Part shown: positions 46,686-55,723 of the stretch, piece by piece | How the letters are laid out: every line of letters begins with the position of its first letter | Position numbering within the stretch: the stretch's first letter is position 1 | Assembly: GCA_024397875.1 (NCBI GenBank) | Contig: CP073344.1 | Location: 3,463,001-3,527,000, forward strand | Source: Amphritea atlantica | Lineage (GTDB): Bacteria > Pseudomonadota > Gammaproteobacteria > Pseudomonadales > Balneatricaceae | Direction: 5' to 3' | Length of the DNA stretch: 64,000 bases | Made by a program: the position numbers and the translations under genes | Notes under the pieces: model-generated | Seen by the model: only the letters and a program-made list of their open reading frames with translations | Database searches by the model: none | Told to the model about the DNA's origin: nothing

Positions 46686-47978
46686 TCAGGCATCCAGGTT
46701 CTCGTGTAAAAAATTATTTCGGATCGCCTCCTGCAAACGATTCTGTTTATCCTGCAGGTTGATGCCGTAGTACATGACCGTCATGCACAGCGCCAACACC
46801 CCGTAAAGCAGCATGAAACAGGAGCTTCGAACCCCGAACAGGTCTGTCACCAGACCAAACAGAATCGGCAGAACAAACCCTCCGATCGCTCCCAGCAGTC
46901 CCACGGCGCCACCTACCGTTCCCATCCGGTCCGGGTAGTAATCGTAAACGACGCGAAACACACTGGCTTTCCCGAACCCCATAGCCACACCCACCACCAT
47001 GATCAATACAGTAAACAGCCAGACCGGCATCTCCAGCAGAAACGTCATGTCTCCGTCGATGCCATGGATGGTCATCGTGGTAGGGGGATAGGAGAGAAAG
47101 AAAAGACAGAACAGGCAGACCCAGAAAACGCTCCAGTTGACCTGCCGTGCACCCAGATGGTCGGCACACCAACCACCGAGTATCCGGGTTAATGCCCCCG
47201 GCACTGTAAACAACAGCGTAATAAAGGAGGCTGTTTTCAGATCCAGCCCATAGTGGTGTACGTAGTAGTCCGGCAACCAGAGCGCCAGTGCGACATAGCC
47301 ACCAAACATAAAAAAATAATACAAACCAAAACGCCACACCCGCAGTTCCAGCAGAGGCGTCAGAATCTCGCTCAGAGACAGGCTTTTATGTTGTTGGCTG
47401 CGGCTCTGATGCACCGGGTCATCCTGAGTCAACAACCAGAACAACAGTGCCAGCAGCACCAGCACAAAGGCATAGGCAATCGGGGCCATGCGCCAGCCAT
47501 AGGCGATAATAATCAGCGGAGCCACCAGGTTGGTCAGCGCTGCCCCAAGATTTCCGGCGCCAAAAACTCCCATTGCCAGTCCCTGATTTTCCCGTGACGA
47601 CCAGGAAGAGACATACTGAATACCAATAACGAAGGTGCTACCGACCAGTCCGATACATAATCCTAATAACAGGTATTGCCAGTAATACTGGGCATAGGCG
47701 AAGCCGTACAATGGAATACTCACCAGTAATACCACCCCCAGCATCAGTTGCCGCCCGCCATAACGTTCCGCCAGGATGCCCATCGGCAACCGTGCGAGCG
47801 CACCACTCAGGATCGGCGTGGCGATCAATAAGCCAAACTCAGTCTCGCTCAGTTGCAGATCCTCTTTAATCTGCAAACCAATCACGGAGATCAGTGTCCA
47901 GGTCGCAAAACAGGCGGCAAAAAGCAGGGTGCTCATTACCAAAGCTGATATCTGTTTTTGAGTTTCCTGGGCAGGCAT
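46686..47978 (-). CDS. narK1: Nitrate transporter, NarK1 type
   Basis: A 430-residue major facilitator with about 12 membrane segments (LLFAACFATWTLISVIGLQI at the start) and the short NarK1 pattern; NarK1 is usually a nitrate/proton symporter. First gene of the nar run, behind a promoter with a perfect FNR box (48038-48051) and a NarL site (48089-48104). Divergent from narX. Confidence 0.86.
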   Translation of the reverse strand: MPAQETQKQISALVMSTLLFAACFATWTLISVIGLQIKEDLQLSETEFGLLIATPILSGALARLPMGILAERYGGRQLMLGVVLLVSIPLYGFAYAQYYWQYLLLGLCIGLVGSTFVIGIQYVSSWSSRENQGLAMGVFGAGNLGAALTNLVAPLIIIAYGWRMAPIAYAFVLVLLALLFWLLTQDDPVHQSRSQQHKSLSLSEILTPLLELRVWRFGLYYFFMFGGYVALALWLPDYYVHHYGLDLKTASFITLLFTVPGALTRILGGWCADHLGARQVNWSVFWVCLFCLFFLSYPPTTMTIHGIDGDMTFLLEMPVWLFTVLIMVVGVAMGFGKASVFRVVYDYYPDRMGTVGGAVGLLGAIGGFVLPILFGLVTDLFGVRSSCFMLLYGVLALCMTVMYYGINLQDKQNRLQEAIRNNFLHENLDA

Positions 47979-48037
47979 GGGTCACTATCCGGGTTATAGG
48001 CTTACCGCTAAGCTAAACCTGCAACCCGAAGCGGGTA

Positions 48038-48051
48038 TTGATCCAAATCAA
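48038..48051 (-). promoter_or_regulatory. Perfect FNR/Dnr box of narK1
   Basis: TTGATCCAAATCAA matches TTGAT-N4-ATCAA at all ten positions, centred 66 bp before the narK1 ATG. The matching -10 (TAGCTT at 48010-48015) is weak. Confidence 0.8.
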
Positions 48052-48088
48052 TACACAACTCACTGAAAAGTTTATGTTTTTCCTCTAA

Positions 48089-48104
48089 TACCACTTTAGT
48101 GATA
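48089..48104. promoter_or_regulatory. NarL 7-2-7 site between narK1 and narX
   Basis: TACCACT-TT-AGTGATA, 13 of 14 matches to the inverted heptamer consensus, centred 52 bp upstream of the FNR box. A further TACCACT heptamer overlaps at 48103-48109. Confidence 0.65.
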
Positions 48105-48232
48105 CCACTAGTTATAGTTGTAACTTAATGTTTTAACTTGTATTTTTGATACTCTGATTCGATTCTTGAGAAACACCAGATGACGTATCGATTCTTTGTG
48201 AGTAGATTTGTTCTCTGAGGATAGAGACCCGC

Positions 48233-50056
48233 ATGAATTTTCTGAAACAGTCCATCATCGCCCGTCTGGGCACCGCGATGTTCGCCATCAGCCTGATGGC
48301 ACTCATCAGTATGATCAGCTCTGTCATCGTGGCCGAAAGCACTCAGGGAGACGCCACCGGTATCAACCTGGCGGGCTCATTGCGCATGATGTCGTATCGA
48401 ATCATTGCTGAAGCGCAACAGCATGAGAATCAACCATCGGATAAAACCTTAACCCGCGTTCTGGAATCCATTGACGAGTTTGATCGCCGCATCAATGATA
48501 AAGTGCTGACCGACGTCATCCCAGGGGACAAGGACCATAGGCTGTATCAAATTTACCAGGCCCTGGCATCTGAATGGCGCAATGTACTCTCCCCTGACCT
48601 AAAGACGCAATTACAAACAGGCCCACAGGGAAGCACCAGAAACCAGAAACTGTTTGAGGACTTTGTGCCACGTATTGATCACATGGTCAGGTTACTGGAA
48701 GAGAGTACTGAATCTAAAATCAAACTACTCAGTCTGGTACAGGGTATCAGTCTGTTTATGACGGTCATGATCATCTTCATCGCCCTGTACGATATCAAGT
48801 GCAATGTGATTGAACCGCTTGGACAACTGTTACAGGCCTCTAAAGACGCCAGTGAAGGTAAGCTCAGCGCCCGGGTTTATTATCAGAGCGATGACGAACT
48901 GGGCCTGCTGGGTAAAACGTTCAATCACATGGCAGAAGAGTTGTCTAAAATTTATGCTGACCTGGAAAACCGGGTACAGCAGAAAACCACCCTGCTACGC
49001 GAAACCAACCAGCGACTGCAACTGCTGTACAACGCAACCCGGCGCTTTAACCGCGATGAAGATATTTGTCGTCGCCTGATGCCCGTTATGAAAGAGCTGG
49101 AAAAGACCCTTCCGGTCGGGCCGGTGAGCGTCACTCTGTGTGATCCCAACCAACACAGCAGTTACCGACAAATCACCACCCAATCGCTGGAACGGCCTGC
49201 TGACTGTATGCAGGAAAACTGCAACGACTGTCTCGTACCATCCCTGAATAACCAACCTCATCATTCAGCCAACTTTCCGATTCAGACCCGGGAAGCATAT
49301 TTCGGCGAACTTACCATCGCTTATCCACCCTCCGCACCACCCAATGAAGAACAAACAACGCTGATAAAAACCCTGGTGGGTAATCTGGGAACCGTTCTCT
49401 CCCTGGAGCTGAAAGCCTCGCAGGAACAACATATGTCGCTGATGGAGGAACGGGCTGTCATCGCCCGGGAATTGCACGATTCGCTGGCGCAATCGCTCTC
49501 CTATCTGAAAATGCAGGTTGGCCGGCTGCAAATTCTGCGTAAAAAGCATCAGAGTGAACAACAGATCGATGACGTCGTTAATGAACTCAAGGAAGGCCTC
49601 AATAATGCTTACCGTCAGTTACGGGAGCTGCTGACAACGTTCCGCCTGACACTGGATCAGCCCGGGCTCAAGCCCGCTCTGGAGTCCACCATTAAAGAGT
49701 TTTCTGAACGGCTAAATTTTGAGATTCGGTTAACCTATGATCTGTTACCACACACACTGACCGCTAACCAGGAAATACATGTATTACAATTGGTGCGTGA
49801 GGCGCTGGCAAATGTGGTAAAACACAGTCAGGCTTCAGAGACCACCGTGCGGATCGTACAAAAAAACGGCTATCAGATAGAGGTCTGCGTAGAAGATAAT
49901 GGCGTCGGACTGCCTGAAGATCAAAATCCTGCCGGCCATTACGGTATGGTGATAATGCAAGACCGCAGCGCCACGCTCAACGGCGAATTTAAAGTGGAAA
50001 ATCGCAAACCCGGCGGTACCCGGGTACAGCTCAATTTTACCGCCAAACATAATTAA
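48233..50056 (+). CDS. narX: Nitrate/nitrite sensor histidine kinase
   Basis: A 607-residue sensor. Order: membrane segment near residues 13-35, periplasmic nitrate-binding P-box (GSLRMMSYRIIAEA, about 46-60), second membrane segment near 165-185, HAMP linker, a central Cys module (ADCMQENCNDC) and GAF-like part, then HisKA_3 with H415 in ARELHDSLAQS and an HATPase domain (ALANVVKHS, VEDNGVGLP). It phosphorylates NarL when nitrate binds. It lies 9 bp before narL. Confidence 0.95.
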   Translation: MNFLKQSIIARLGTAMFAISLMALISMISSVIVAESTQGDATGINLAGSLRMMSYRIIAEAQQHENQPSDKTLTRVLESIDEFDRRINDKVLTDVIPGDKDHRLYQIYQALASEWRNVLSPDLKTQLQTGPQGSTRNQKLFEDFVPRIDHMVRLLEESTESKIKLLSLVQGISLFMTVMIIFIALYDIKCNVIEPLGQLLQASKDASEGKLSARVYYQSDDELGLLGKTFNHMAEELSKIYADLENRVQQKTTLLRETNQRLQLLYNATRRFNRDEDICRRLMPVMKELEKTLPVGPVSVTLCDPNQHSSYRQITTQSLERPADCMQENCNDCLVPSLNNQPHHSANFPIQTREAYFGELTIAYPPSAPPNEEQTTLIKTLVGNLGTVLSLELKASQEQHMSLMEERAVIARELHDSLAQSLSYLKMQVGRLQILRKKHQSEQQIDDVVNELKEGLNNAYRQLRELLTTFRLTLDQPGLKPALESTIKEFSERLNFEIRLTYDLLPHTLTANQEIHVLQLVREALANVVKHSQASETTVRIVQKNGYQIEVCVEDNGVGLPEDQNPAGHYGMVIMQDRSATLNGEFKVENRKPGGTRVQLNFTAKHN

Positions 50057-50065
50057 GAGGCAGTA

Positions 50066-50731
50066 ATGATCACAGAAGATAATGACAACAACGGACCCGC
50101 ATCGATTCTGCTGATAGATGACCATCCGCTGTTACGAAAAGGCGTAAAACAGCTGATCGAACTGGACAGTCAGCTTCTCGTCATCGGTGAAGCCAGTAAT
50201 GCAGAAGAAGGCATTACCCAGGCGAAGCAACTGGAGCCTGACCTCATACTGCTGGATCTGAACATGCCGGAAATCAACGGCATTGAAACCCTTAAGCTAC
50301 TGCGGGATGCCGGTGTTGCGTCCCGGGTTGTGGTATTTACCGTTTCTGACAATGAAGAAGACGTCATCGCCGCCCTGAAAGCCGGAGCCGACGGTTACCT
50401 GCTCAAAGACATGGAGCCTGAAGATCTGCTTAGCAACCTGAATCAGGCGGCTCTGGGTAAAATGGTGATCAGTGAACGCCTGTCTGCCATGCTGGCCCAG
50501 GCCCTGCAAAGTAATCGTAAACGGACCGGGCCGGATATAAGCAGCCTCTCCCCCAGAGAAAAGCAGATCATCAAGCTAATCGCCGGTGGGCTGCCGAACA
50601 AACTCATCGCCCGGAAGCTGAATATTACCGAGGGCACAGTGAAGGTACATGTGAAGCATCTGTTTAAAAAACTCAACCTTCGCTCAAGGGTTGAGGTGGC
50701 TGTATGGGCCGTTCAGGAAGGGCTGGGATAA
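50066..50731 (+). CDS. narL: Nitrate/nitrite response regulator
   Basis: A 221-residue NarL/FixJ-type regulator. The receiver has its Asp in [13 protein letters not shown] (about residue 62) and Lys in [10 protein letters not shown]. The C-terminal LuxR-type helix-turn-helix covers residues 160-220 ([28 protein letters not shown]). It binds paired TACYNMT heptamers, and three such sites are seen in this window at nitrate genes. Confidence 0.96.
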   Translation: MITEDNDNNGPASILLIDDHPLLRKGVKQLIELDSQLLVIGEASNAEEGITQAKQLEPDLILLDLNMPEINGIETLKLLRDAGVASRVVVFTVSDNEEDVIAALKAGADGYLLKDMEPEDLLSNLNQAALGKMVISERLSAMLAQALQSNRKRTGPDISSLSPREKQIIKLIAGGLPNKLIARKLNITEGTVKVHVKHLFKKLNLRSRVEVAVWAVQEGLG

Positions 50732-51276
50732 CGTTTATCTGGCTCCGGACACGCTTAACAGCCCGGACTATCAATCACTCAGCGACACCTTGCTAAACTC
50801 AGGTGGACGCGGCTGGCAATAGCCTGAACAAGCAACCTCTGCACAGGGCTGCCCGAATAAAAAAATCCCCCGAAACACAGGTAACGGGGGAGAAAGTACC
50901 TGTAAATTTGAGCCTGATATCGCTGCATACCGTTACTCCCCTCTGGCCTTTCAGTTCAATACCCGGCCTGAGGATGAGATTGCTTTTATGTAGCAACGCA
51001 AGAACAAGGCTAATCCCACCGCCCAGAAAAATAAATCACCCTGAAGAGATATCCTATCTACCCCCTATGCCCAGCCAGAGTTTGACTTTCATCATAGACA
51101 GCCGCTGCCACTTCTGACGGAATTACATGCTGTTTCTTATCCGCGCAGCACCAGCCAGATCCCGTTTTAGCGATGGATACCTCCTAAGATTCATCCCCGT
51201 CAAACAACCTTAAAAACAACGCTAAAAATCAATATAAATACCTATAAATCAAACACTTAAATAAAACAAAACGACC
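50732..51276. other. Non-coding gap between narL and the NasA-type transporter
   Basis: About 545 bp before the NarL site, with no convincing gene. The main signal is a minus-strand terminator at 50859-50891, which has no known gene upstream of it on that strand. A minus-strand reading frame at 50799-50996 does not look like a protein. Confidence 0.5.
50859..50891 (-). terminator. Orphan minus-strand intrinsic terminator
   Basis: TCCCCCG (50866-50872) pairs with CGGGGGA (50885-50891) over a 12-nt loop; on the minus strand it is followed by seven U. On the plus strand no U-run follows. Confidence 0.65.
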
Positions 51277-51292
51277 TACCACCAAGGGAGTA
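51277..51292 (+). promoter_or_regulatory. NarL 7-2-7 site of the NasA-type gene
   Basis: TACCACC-AA-GGGAGTA, 12 of 14 matches to TACYNMT-N2-AKNRGTA, centred 52 bp upstream of the FNR box. Confidence 0.55.
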
Positions 51293-51329
51293 TAGCGACC
51301 TGAGCGGATAATTGAGGCGCTCCAATGCG

Positions 51330-51343
51330 TTGACGTGCATCAA
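51330..51343 (+). promoter_or_regulatory. FNR/Dnr box of the NasA-type gene
   Basis: TTGACGTGCATCAA. A start 41.5 bp downstream falls at about 51378, and TATTTT at 51366-51371 sits exactly as a -10. The leader would be about 56 nt. Confidence 0.75.
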
Positions 51344-51433
51344 CGGTTTTCTTCTCGGAAAAGCCTATTTTCTAACTTAATTTTAATCTCCAAACTTTTT
51401 CAGGGCAGAGGTCCATTCCTCAGGAGCAGTCAA

Positions 51434-52906
51434 ATGTCCACTAATAAATTGCGTTTACTTAATTTTGGCGACCCCAAAATAAAAACTTTGCACGTCACCT
51501 GGTTTGCCTTCTTCCTGACCTTTGTGGTCTGGTTCAGTCACGCCCCGATGCTGGCCTATATTAAGGATGTATTCGGCCTCAGTAGTGCAGAGATCAAGGC
51601 ACTGATGATACTCAACGTAGCACTCACCATTCCCGCACGCATAGTGGTCGGCACACTGGTAGATAAATACGGTCCCAGAATAGTCTATAGCATGCTACTG
51701 GTTGTCGGCGGAGGCATCTGTATCGGTTTTGCACTCGCCCAGACCTATGAACAGCTGGCGATCATGCGTTTTCTCAGTGGCTTTATCGGGGCCGGATTTG
51801 TCATCGGTATCCGTATGGTCGGTGAATGGTTTCCGGCGAAACAGGTCGGTGTCGCCGAAGGTATTTACGGTGGCTGGGGTAACTTTGGTTCAGCCGCAGG
51901 TGCCATGGCACTGCCCACCATCGCGCTGATGTTCGGCGGTGAGCATGGCTGGCGTTATGCGCTGATCTCTATCGGTATCATTGCCATGCTGTACGGTTTA
52001 CTGTTCTACAAAATAGCCCGTAATACTCCGAAGGGGTCTACCTATTTCAAACCGAAAAAGCACGGCGGCCTGGAAGTCACCAGCAAGAAGGACTTTATTT
52101 TCTACATTCTGATGAACCTGCCGATGTATGCTGCCCTGGCGGTACTTGCCTGGAAACTGTCGCCCAGTAATATCGGCCTGCTGGATCAGTTCGCAACCTA
52201 CGCCATCTATGTCGTTCTGGTGGTGCTTTTTCTGGTACAACTGCGGGCTATCTACCATGTAAATGCAGACAACCTTAAAAACGGAGTACCTGAAATTCAG
52301 CGCTACAAGTTCAAACAGGTGGCCGTGCTGGATGTAGCCTATTTCGTTACCTTTGGTTCCGAGCTGGCGGTTGTCTCTATGCTGCCACTGTTCTTTCTGG
52401 AAACCTTTGACGGGCTGGACCCTGTCAAAGCCGGACTGCTGGCCTCCGGATTTGCCTTTATGAATCTGGTGGCCCGGCCTACCGGCGGCCACCTGAGTGA
52501 TACTATCGGAAGACGCAAAACACTGAGTATACTGATTATCGGCTTGGCCGCGGGTTACTTCGTACTGAGTCAGATCGACGGTGGCTGGTGGATTCCGCTG
52601 GCCGTCATCGCCACTATGGCCTGCTCATTCTTTGTGCAGGCGGGAGAAGGCGCCGTATTCGCGGTCGTACCATTGATTCAGCGACGGATGACCGGACAGA
52701 TTGCCGGAATGGCCGGAGCCTATGGCAACGTCGGCGCGGTATGCTACCTTACCGTGCTGAGTTTCGTCGATTATTCCACGTTCTTTATGGTGATAGGCGC
52801 CTCCGCTGGCATAGTGTTCCTGCTGGTACAGTTTATGGACGAACCCAGTGGTCAGATGGCCGAAGTGTTACCGGATGGTACCGTGCAGCTCATCAATGTC
52901 GATTAA
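51434..52906 (+). CDS. NasA/NNP-type nitrate transporter
   Basis: A 490-residue major facilitator with about 12 membrane segments and the NNP signatures [21 protein letters not shown] and [21 protein letters not shown]. It imports nitrate. The start MSTNKLRLL was chosen for its CAGGAG; 33 upstream residues overlap the predicted promoter. It resembles transporters linked to assimilation in Pseudomonas, where the next gene is also a Ser/Thr kinase. Here its promoter has NarL and FNR sites like the respiratory genes, so it may serve nitrate respiration instead or as well. Confidence 0.88.
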   Translation: MSTNKLRLLNFGDPKIKTLHVTWFAFFLTFVVWFSHAPMLAYIKDVFGLSSAEIKALMILNVALTIPARIVVGTLVDKYGPRIVYSMLLVVGGGICIGFALAQTYEQLAIMRFLSGFIGAGFVIGIRMVGEWFPAKQVGVAEGIYGGWGNFGSAAGAMALPTIALMFGGEHGWRYALISIGIIAMLYGLLFYKIARNTPKGSTYFKPKKHGGLEVTSKKDFIFYILMNLPMYAALAVLAWKLSPSNIGLLDQFATYAIYVVLVVLFLVQLRAIYHVNADNLKNGVPEIQRYKFKQVAVLDVAYFVTFGSELAVVSMLPLFFLETFDGLDPVKAGLLASGFAFMNLVARPTGGHLSDTIGRRKTLSILIIGLAAGYFVLSQIDGGWWIPLAVIATMACSFFVQAGEGAVFAVVPLIQRRMTGQIAGMAGAYGNVGAVCYLTVLSFVDYSTFFMVIGASAGIVFLLVQFMDEPSGQMAEVLPDGTVQLINVD

Positions 52907-52978
52907 CCCGGGGGCGGGAATTAGCGTTGCGATGAGGGTGCGGCTGACAACAGCCCACCCTTTCGCACTTAGACTGAA

Positions 52979-54742
52979 ATGGCCGAAACGATGAATGATC
53001 TTGAATCGCAAACGATCTACCTGCAAGACAGTATTCAGCTGTCGGCGGGGCAGCACAGCGATCAGGGACGTAAGGCACGTAACGAAGATTGTCTGGGCTT
53101 TTTCCAGCCGCAAGGCAACCTGCTGACCACCAAAGGGGCTGCTGCCGTGATCGCCGATGGCGTCAGTACGGCCGAAGCCGGTGCCGAAGCCGCGTTCTAC
53201 TGCGTGCAAGAGTTTCTCAGCGATTATTTTGACACCCCGGATATCTGGACCGTTGGTAAGTCTGCGCAAAAGGTGCTGACATCGATCAATCGCCTTCTCT
53301 ATTCCCGCAGTCATGAATATCTGACCACCTCCCGGGGGCATATCTGTACGCTCTCGGTGCTGGTTATCAAATCCAGAACGGCTCACCTGTTCCATATTGG
53401 CGATAGCCGGATCCACCTTATTCGCGACAATGAACTGGAACTGCTGACCGAAGACCATACCACCCAGCTGAATCGTCAGGATAGTTGCCTGGCCCGTGCC
53501 ATGGGCATGGATACGCATCTGGAAATTGACTACCGCGCTGTGGAAGTCAAACAGGGGGATCTGTTTCTCCTCACCACCGATGGTGTTCACGATAGTCTGG
53601 CGCCGGCGATGCTGAAACAGTTATCGCTGTCCTCGGAGGATTTGCAAAATAACTGTGAGGCGCTGGTGCAAGCCGCCTATGACGCAGGTAGCAGCGACAA
53701 TCTCAGTTGCCTGCTGGTGCGGGTGGATCAGTTAAATGATGATTCTCTGAATCAGATGACCGATCGTCTTACCCTATTACCCTTCCCTCCTGAACTGGAG
53801 CCGGGTATGAAGATTGACGGCTACCTGATTGAAGAGGAGCTTTATGCCAGTAATCGCAGTCAGCTATACCGGGTACGTGATCTGGAAACTGATCAGACCT
53901 GGGTAATGAAAACCCCCTCGCGTAATTACGAAGACGATACCGCCTATATTGAGCGCTTTATCATGGAGGAATGGGTCGGCAGCCGTATCCACAGTCCCCA
54001 TGTGGTTTCGGTTCATATCCCCAACCGGGCCAAAACCTTTCTCTACTACCTGATGGAGTTTATCGACGGTGTGGCACTGGATACATGGATCAGCCAGAAC
54101 CCGTCACCGAAACCGGCCCTGGCGATTCAACTGGTCAAACAGATCGCCGAGGGACTGAAGGCATTTCATCAGCGTGAAACCCTGCATCAGGATCTCAAAC
54201 CGAGCAATATCATGGTGCGTCCTGACCACAGCGCAGTCATTGTGGATTTTGGTTCAGTCTTTGTCGCCGGTATCAATGAGATCTTCGTGCCCCTACAACG
54301 TGACCGGATTCTGGGCACGATGAACTACTCCGATCCGGTATTCCGCCTGGGCCAGAATACCGGCATCAAGGGCGATATGTTTTCCCTTGCCGCGATTACC
54401 TACGAAATGTTCACGCATAAACTCCCTTTTGGCAATGCCTTGGAAAACTGTGATAACCCTCAGCAACTACAAAAACTCAATTATATTCCGGCCGACCGCT
54501 ACAACCCGATTATTCCTGTCTGGTTTGACCGTGCCCTGGAGAAAGCGTTAATGATAGATCCGACACAACGCTACGACAGCATCAACCAGATGATTCAGGA
54601 TCTGACCCAACCCAATCCTGATTTTCTGGTACCCCGGGAGAAAGAACAGAAAACGCCCAATGCGTTGCTGTTCTGGCAGCTGATGTCACTGATGTGGTTT
54701 ATGACGGCCCTGTTCACGTTAATCGCGTTCTGGCTAAAGTAA
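52979..54742 (+). CDS. PP2C phosphatase-Ser/Thr kinase fusion with C-terminal membrane anchor
   Basis: A 587-residue protein of opposed activities. Residues about 20-255 are a PP2C phosphatase (RNEDCLGFF, VIADGVSTAEAG, GDSRIHLI, TTDGVHDSL, GSSDNLSCL). Residues about 275-550 are a kinase with the catalytic loop HQDLKPSN (D405) and VDFGSV in place of DFG. A single membrane helix closes the protein (563-586), so the enzyme faces the cytoplasm at the membrane. It lies 72 bp after the nitrate transporter, probably co-transcribed, and may control it post-translationally; that is inference. The start is uncertain by a few codons. Confidence 0.9.
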   Translation: MAETMNDLESQTIYLQDSIQLSAGQHSDQGRKARNEDCLGFFQPQGNLLTTKGAAAVIADGVSTAEAGAEAAFYCVQEFLSDYFDTPDIWTVGKSAQKVLTSINRLLYSRSHEYLTTSRGHICTLSVLVIKSRTAHLFHIGDSRIHLIRDNELELLTEDHTTQLNRQDSCLARAMGMDTHLEIDYRAVEVKQGDLFLLTTDGVHDSLAPAMLKQLSLSSEDLQNNCEALVQAAYDAGSSDNLSCLLVRVDQLNDDSLNQMTDRLTLLPFPPELEPGMKIDGYLIEEELYASNRSQLYRVRDLETDQTWVMKTPSRNYEDDTAYIERFIMEEWVGSRIHSPHVVSVHIPNRAKTFLYYLMEFIDGVALDTWISQNPSPKPALAIQLVKQIAEGLKAFHQRETLHQDLKPSNIMVRPDHSAVIVDFGSVFVAGINEIFVPLQRDRILGTMNYSDPVFRLGQNTGIKGDMFSLAAITYEMFTHKLPFGNALENCDNPQQLQKLNYIPADRYNPIIPVWFDRALEKALMIDPTQRYDSINQMIQDLTQPNPDFLVPREKEQKTPNALLFWQLMSLMWFMTALFTLIAFWLK

Positions 54743-54815
54743 CCCCTTACATCAATAGCGCGTCCGCTAAAATCGCTGCGCCACTCTGGCTGACAGCTAA
54801 AAAGTTGCAGACCGG

Positions 54816-55520
54816 TTATCCCCGCCACTCAAATACGGTAAACAATGACTCCAGCGCCTGGCGCAGCTCCGTCAGTTGCCCGGTAGCCAGACTAACCGGT
54901 CGTTGCAGCCGGGGATCAAGACAGTTATTCCCATGACTGATCTGCAGAGCATAGCGGGTCACCCCCATCGCTGCCAGCTGTCGTGCCAACAGGAGAACAT
55001 CTTCAGGCTGCAGCAACTGCCAGCTCACGGTTGTCCGACACTCAAAAGCAATGCCGGACGCCAATAACAGCTGTAACGACTGGCGGTTTTTGAAAGCCTG
55101 ATTATGACGCCCGGTCACCCGGGCATACAGATGGGACGGCGCCTTTACATCCAGCCCGATCCAATCCAACTGACTCAGTACTGCTTTCAGGCGGGAGGGC
55201 TGCACACCGGCAGTGTGCAGCCCCACTTTATAACCCCGTTGTTTCACGTTCAGCATCGCTTCGCGCAATCCCGGCTGCAGGGTTGGCTCGCCGCCACTGA
55301 ACACCACGGCTTCGAGTAATCCCTGTCGACGCTTGAGAAAATCATCAATATCACTCCAGCTGAGGGGCTCCGTATCGGTTTGGAAAGGAATCAGTTCCGG
55401 GTTATGACAATAACCACAACGCAACGGGCAGCCCTGTGTATACAGCACACACGCCAGATGATCCGGAAAGTCGATGGTGGTTAGCGGCGTCATACCACTG
55501 ACCTGAAGACCTGCTGCCAT
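54816..55520 (-). CDS. nrdG: Anaerobic ribonucleotide reductase activating enzyme
   Basis: A 234-residue radical SAM activase. Cluster motif CPLRCGYC (C-x3-C-x2-C) near residue 31, and VFSGGEPTLQPGL as SAM site. It creates the glycyl radical on the class III reductase. The protein is of the NrdG2-like type, longer than E. coli NrdG. It lies 16 bp after the small glycyl-radical gene. Confidence 0.92.
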   Translation of the reverse strand: MAAGLQVSGMTPLTTIDFPDHLACVLYTQGCPLRCGYCHNPELIPFQTDTEPLSWSDIDDFLKRRQGLLEAVVFSGGEPTLQPGLREAMLNVKQRGYKVGLHTAGVQPSRLKAVLSQLDWIGLDVKAPSHLYARVTGRHNQAFKNRQSLQLLLASGIAFECRTTVSWQLLQPEDVLLLARQLAAMGVTRYALQISHGNNCLDPRLQRPVSLATGQLTELRQALESLFTVFEWRG

Positions 55521-55536
55521 GATGCGCTCCGATGGG

Positions 55537-55686
55537 TTAGGGTTTTTCGCTAAAATGGCGACGTTCTTTGTGCTCTGACTGCTTACCGACGTTGAACTGC
55601 GACACCGGACGATGATAGCCCATCACCCGGGTCCAGATTTCACATCGCTGACGTTCTTCGGTTTTCAGTACGTATGCTGCATTCAT
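55537..55686 (-). CDS. Separate glycyl-radical segment of class III ribonucleotide reductase
   Basis: A 49-residue protein, MNAAYVLKTEERQRCEIWTR onward. It contains RVMGYHRPVSQFN and GKQSEHKERRHF, the C-terminal glycyl-radical segment normally fused to NrdD; the radical Gly is presumably G23 in RVMGY. The second ATG of ATGACCATG is the start, with AAGGAG seven bases before. It lies 37 bp after the stop of the large NrdD protein and is in another frame. It must associate with NrdD and be activated by NrdG, much as a spare radical domain would. Confidence 0.75.
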   Translation of the reverse strand: MNAAYVLKTEERQRCEIWTRVMGYHRPVSQFNVGKQSEHKERRHFSEKP

Positions 55687-55723
55687 GGTCATGCTCCTTG
55701 GTATAGTGATAGCCTGGCCACTA

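Noticed and set aside
50799..50996. A 65-residue minus-strand frame after narL
   Set aside because: It runs through the terminator hairpin and has no protein-like features.
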